Assembly: GCA_017394475.1 (NCBI GenBank)
Contig: JAFPYQ010000006.1
Coordinates: 1 to 6,995, forward strand
DNA from: Oscillospiraceae bacterium
Lineage (GTDB): Bacteria > Bacillota > Clostridia > Oscillospirales > Ruminococcaceae
Length of the DNA: 6,995 bases
Direction of reading: 5' to 3'
The translations under genes and the position numbers were made by a program. The notes beneath the pieces are model-generated. The model did no database searches and was not told where the DNA came from. It saw nothing but the letters and a program-made list of their open reading frames with translations. Positions 6,982-6,995 of this stretch are shown here, piece after piece; the stretch's first letter is position 1, and each line of letters opens with the position of its first letter.

Positions 6982-6995
6982 CAGCTCACAAAAGC

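Overview
This window looks like chromosome from an anaerobic, low-to-mid GC Firmicute of the clostridial type. The best guess is the Ruminococcus/Oscillospiraceae neighbourhood. That rests on an oxygen-sensitive class III ribonucleotide reductase, a Firmicutes-type AddA helicase-nuclease, strong AGGAGG-like ribosome binding sites and heavy use of ATA for isoleucine. The genus is an inference; no rRNA or marker gene confirms it. Every convincing gene is on the minus strand, so transcription runs from the right edge to the left edge.

Right part (about 5964-6995): two short genes of unknown function, 158 and 179 codons, lie head to tail with one base between them. The 179-codon gene is followed after 19 bases by the addA start, so the three genes look like one transcription unit that enters from beyond the right edge. 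The two unknown genes are mostly more AT-rich than the rest of the window.

Middle (2357-5944): addA encodes a full-length 1195-residue helicase-nuclease subunit of the AddAB (RexAB) recombination complex. All the SF1 helicase motifs and the C-terminal RecB-type nuclease motif can be read. The usual partner, addB, is not in the window, and the place just upstream of addA, where it usually sits, holds an unknown gene instead.

Intergenic (2058-2356): 299 bases hold a textbook regulated promoter for the next gene. It has TTGACA and TATAAT separated by 17 bases, followed by two palindromic NrdR boxes 32 bases apart centre to centre, then an untranslated leader of about 150 bases and a Shine-Dalgarno site.

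Left part (1-2057): nrdD, the anaerobic ribonucleoside-triphosphate reductase, has a complete N-terminus with an ATP-cone. It is cut by the left edge before its zinc-binding and glycyl-radical tail. The NrdR boxes tie its expression to cellular dNTP/ATP status. AddA repairs double-strand breaks and NrdD supplies dNTPs, but the promoter between them suggests that they are separately controlled neighbours rather than one functional operon.

I see no RNA genes, CRISPR arrays, insertion sequences or recognisable mobile elements. The parts most open to discovery are the two unknown genes and their relation to addA.
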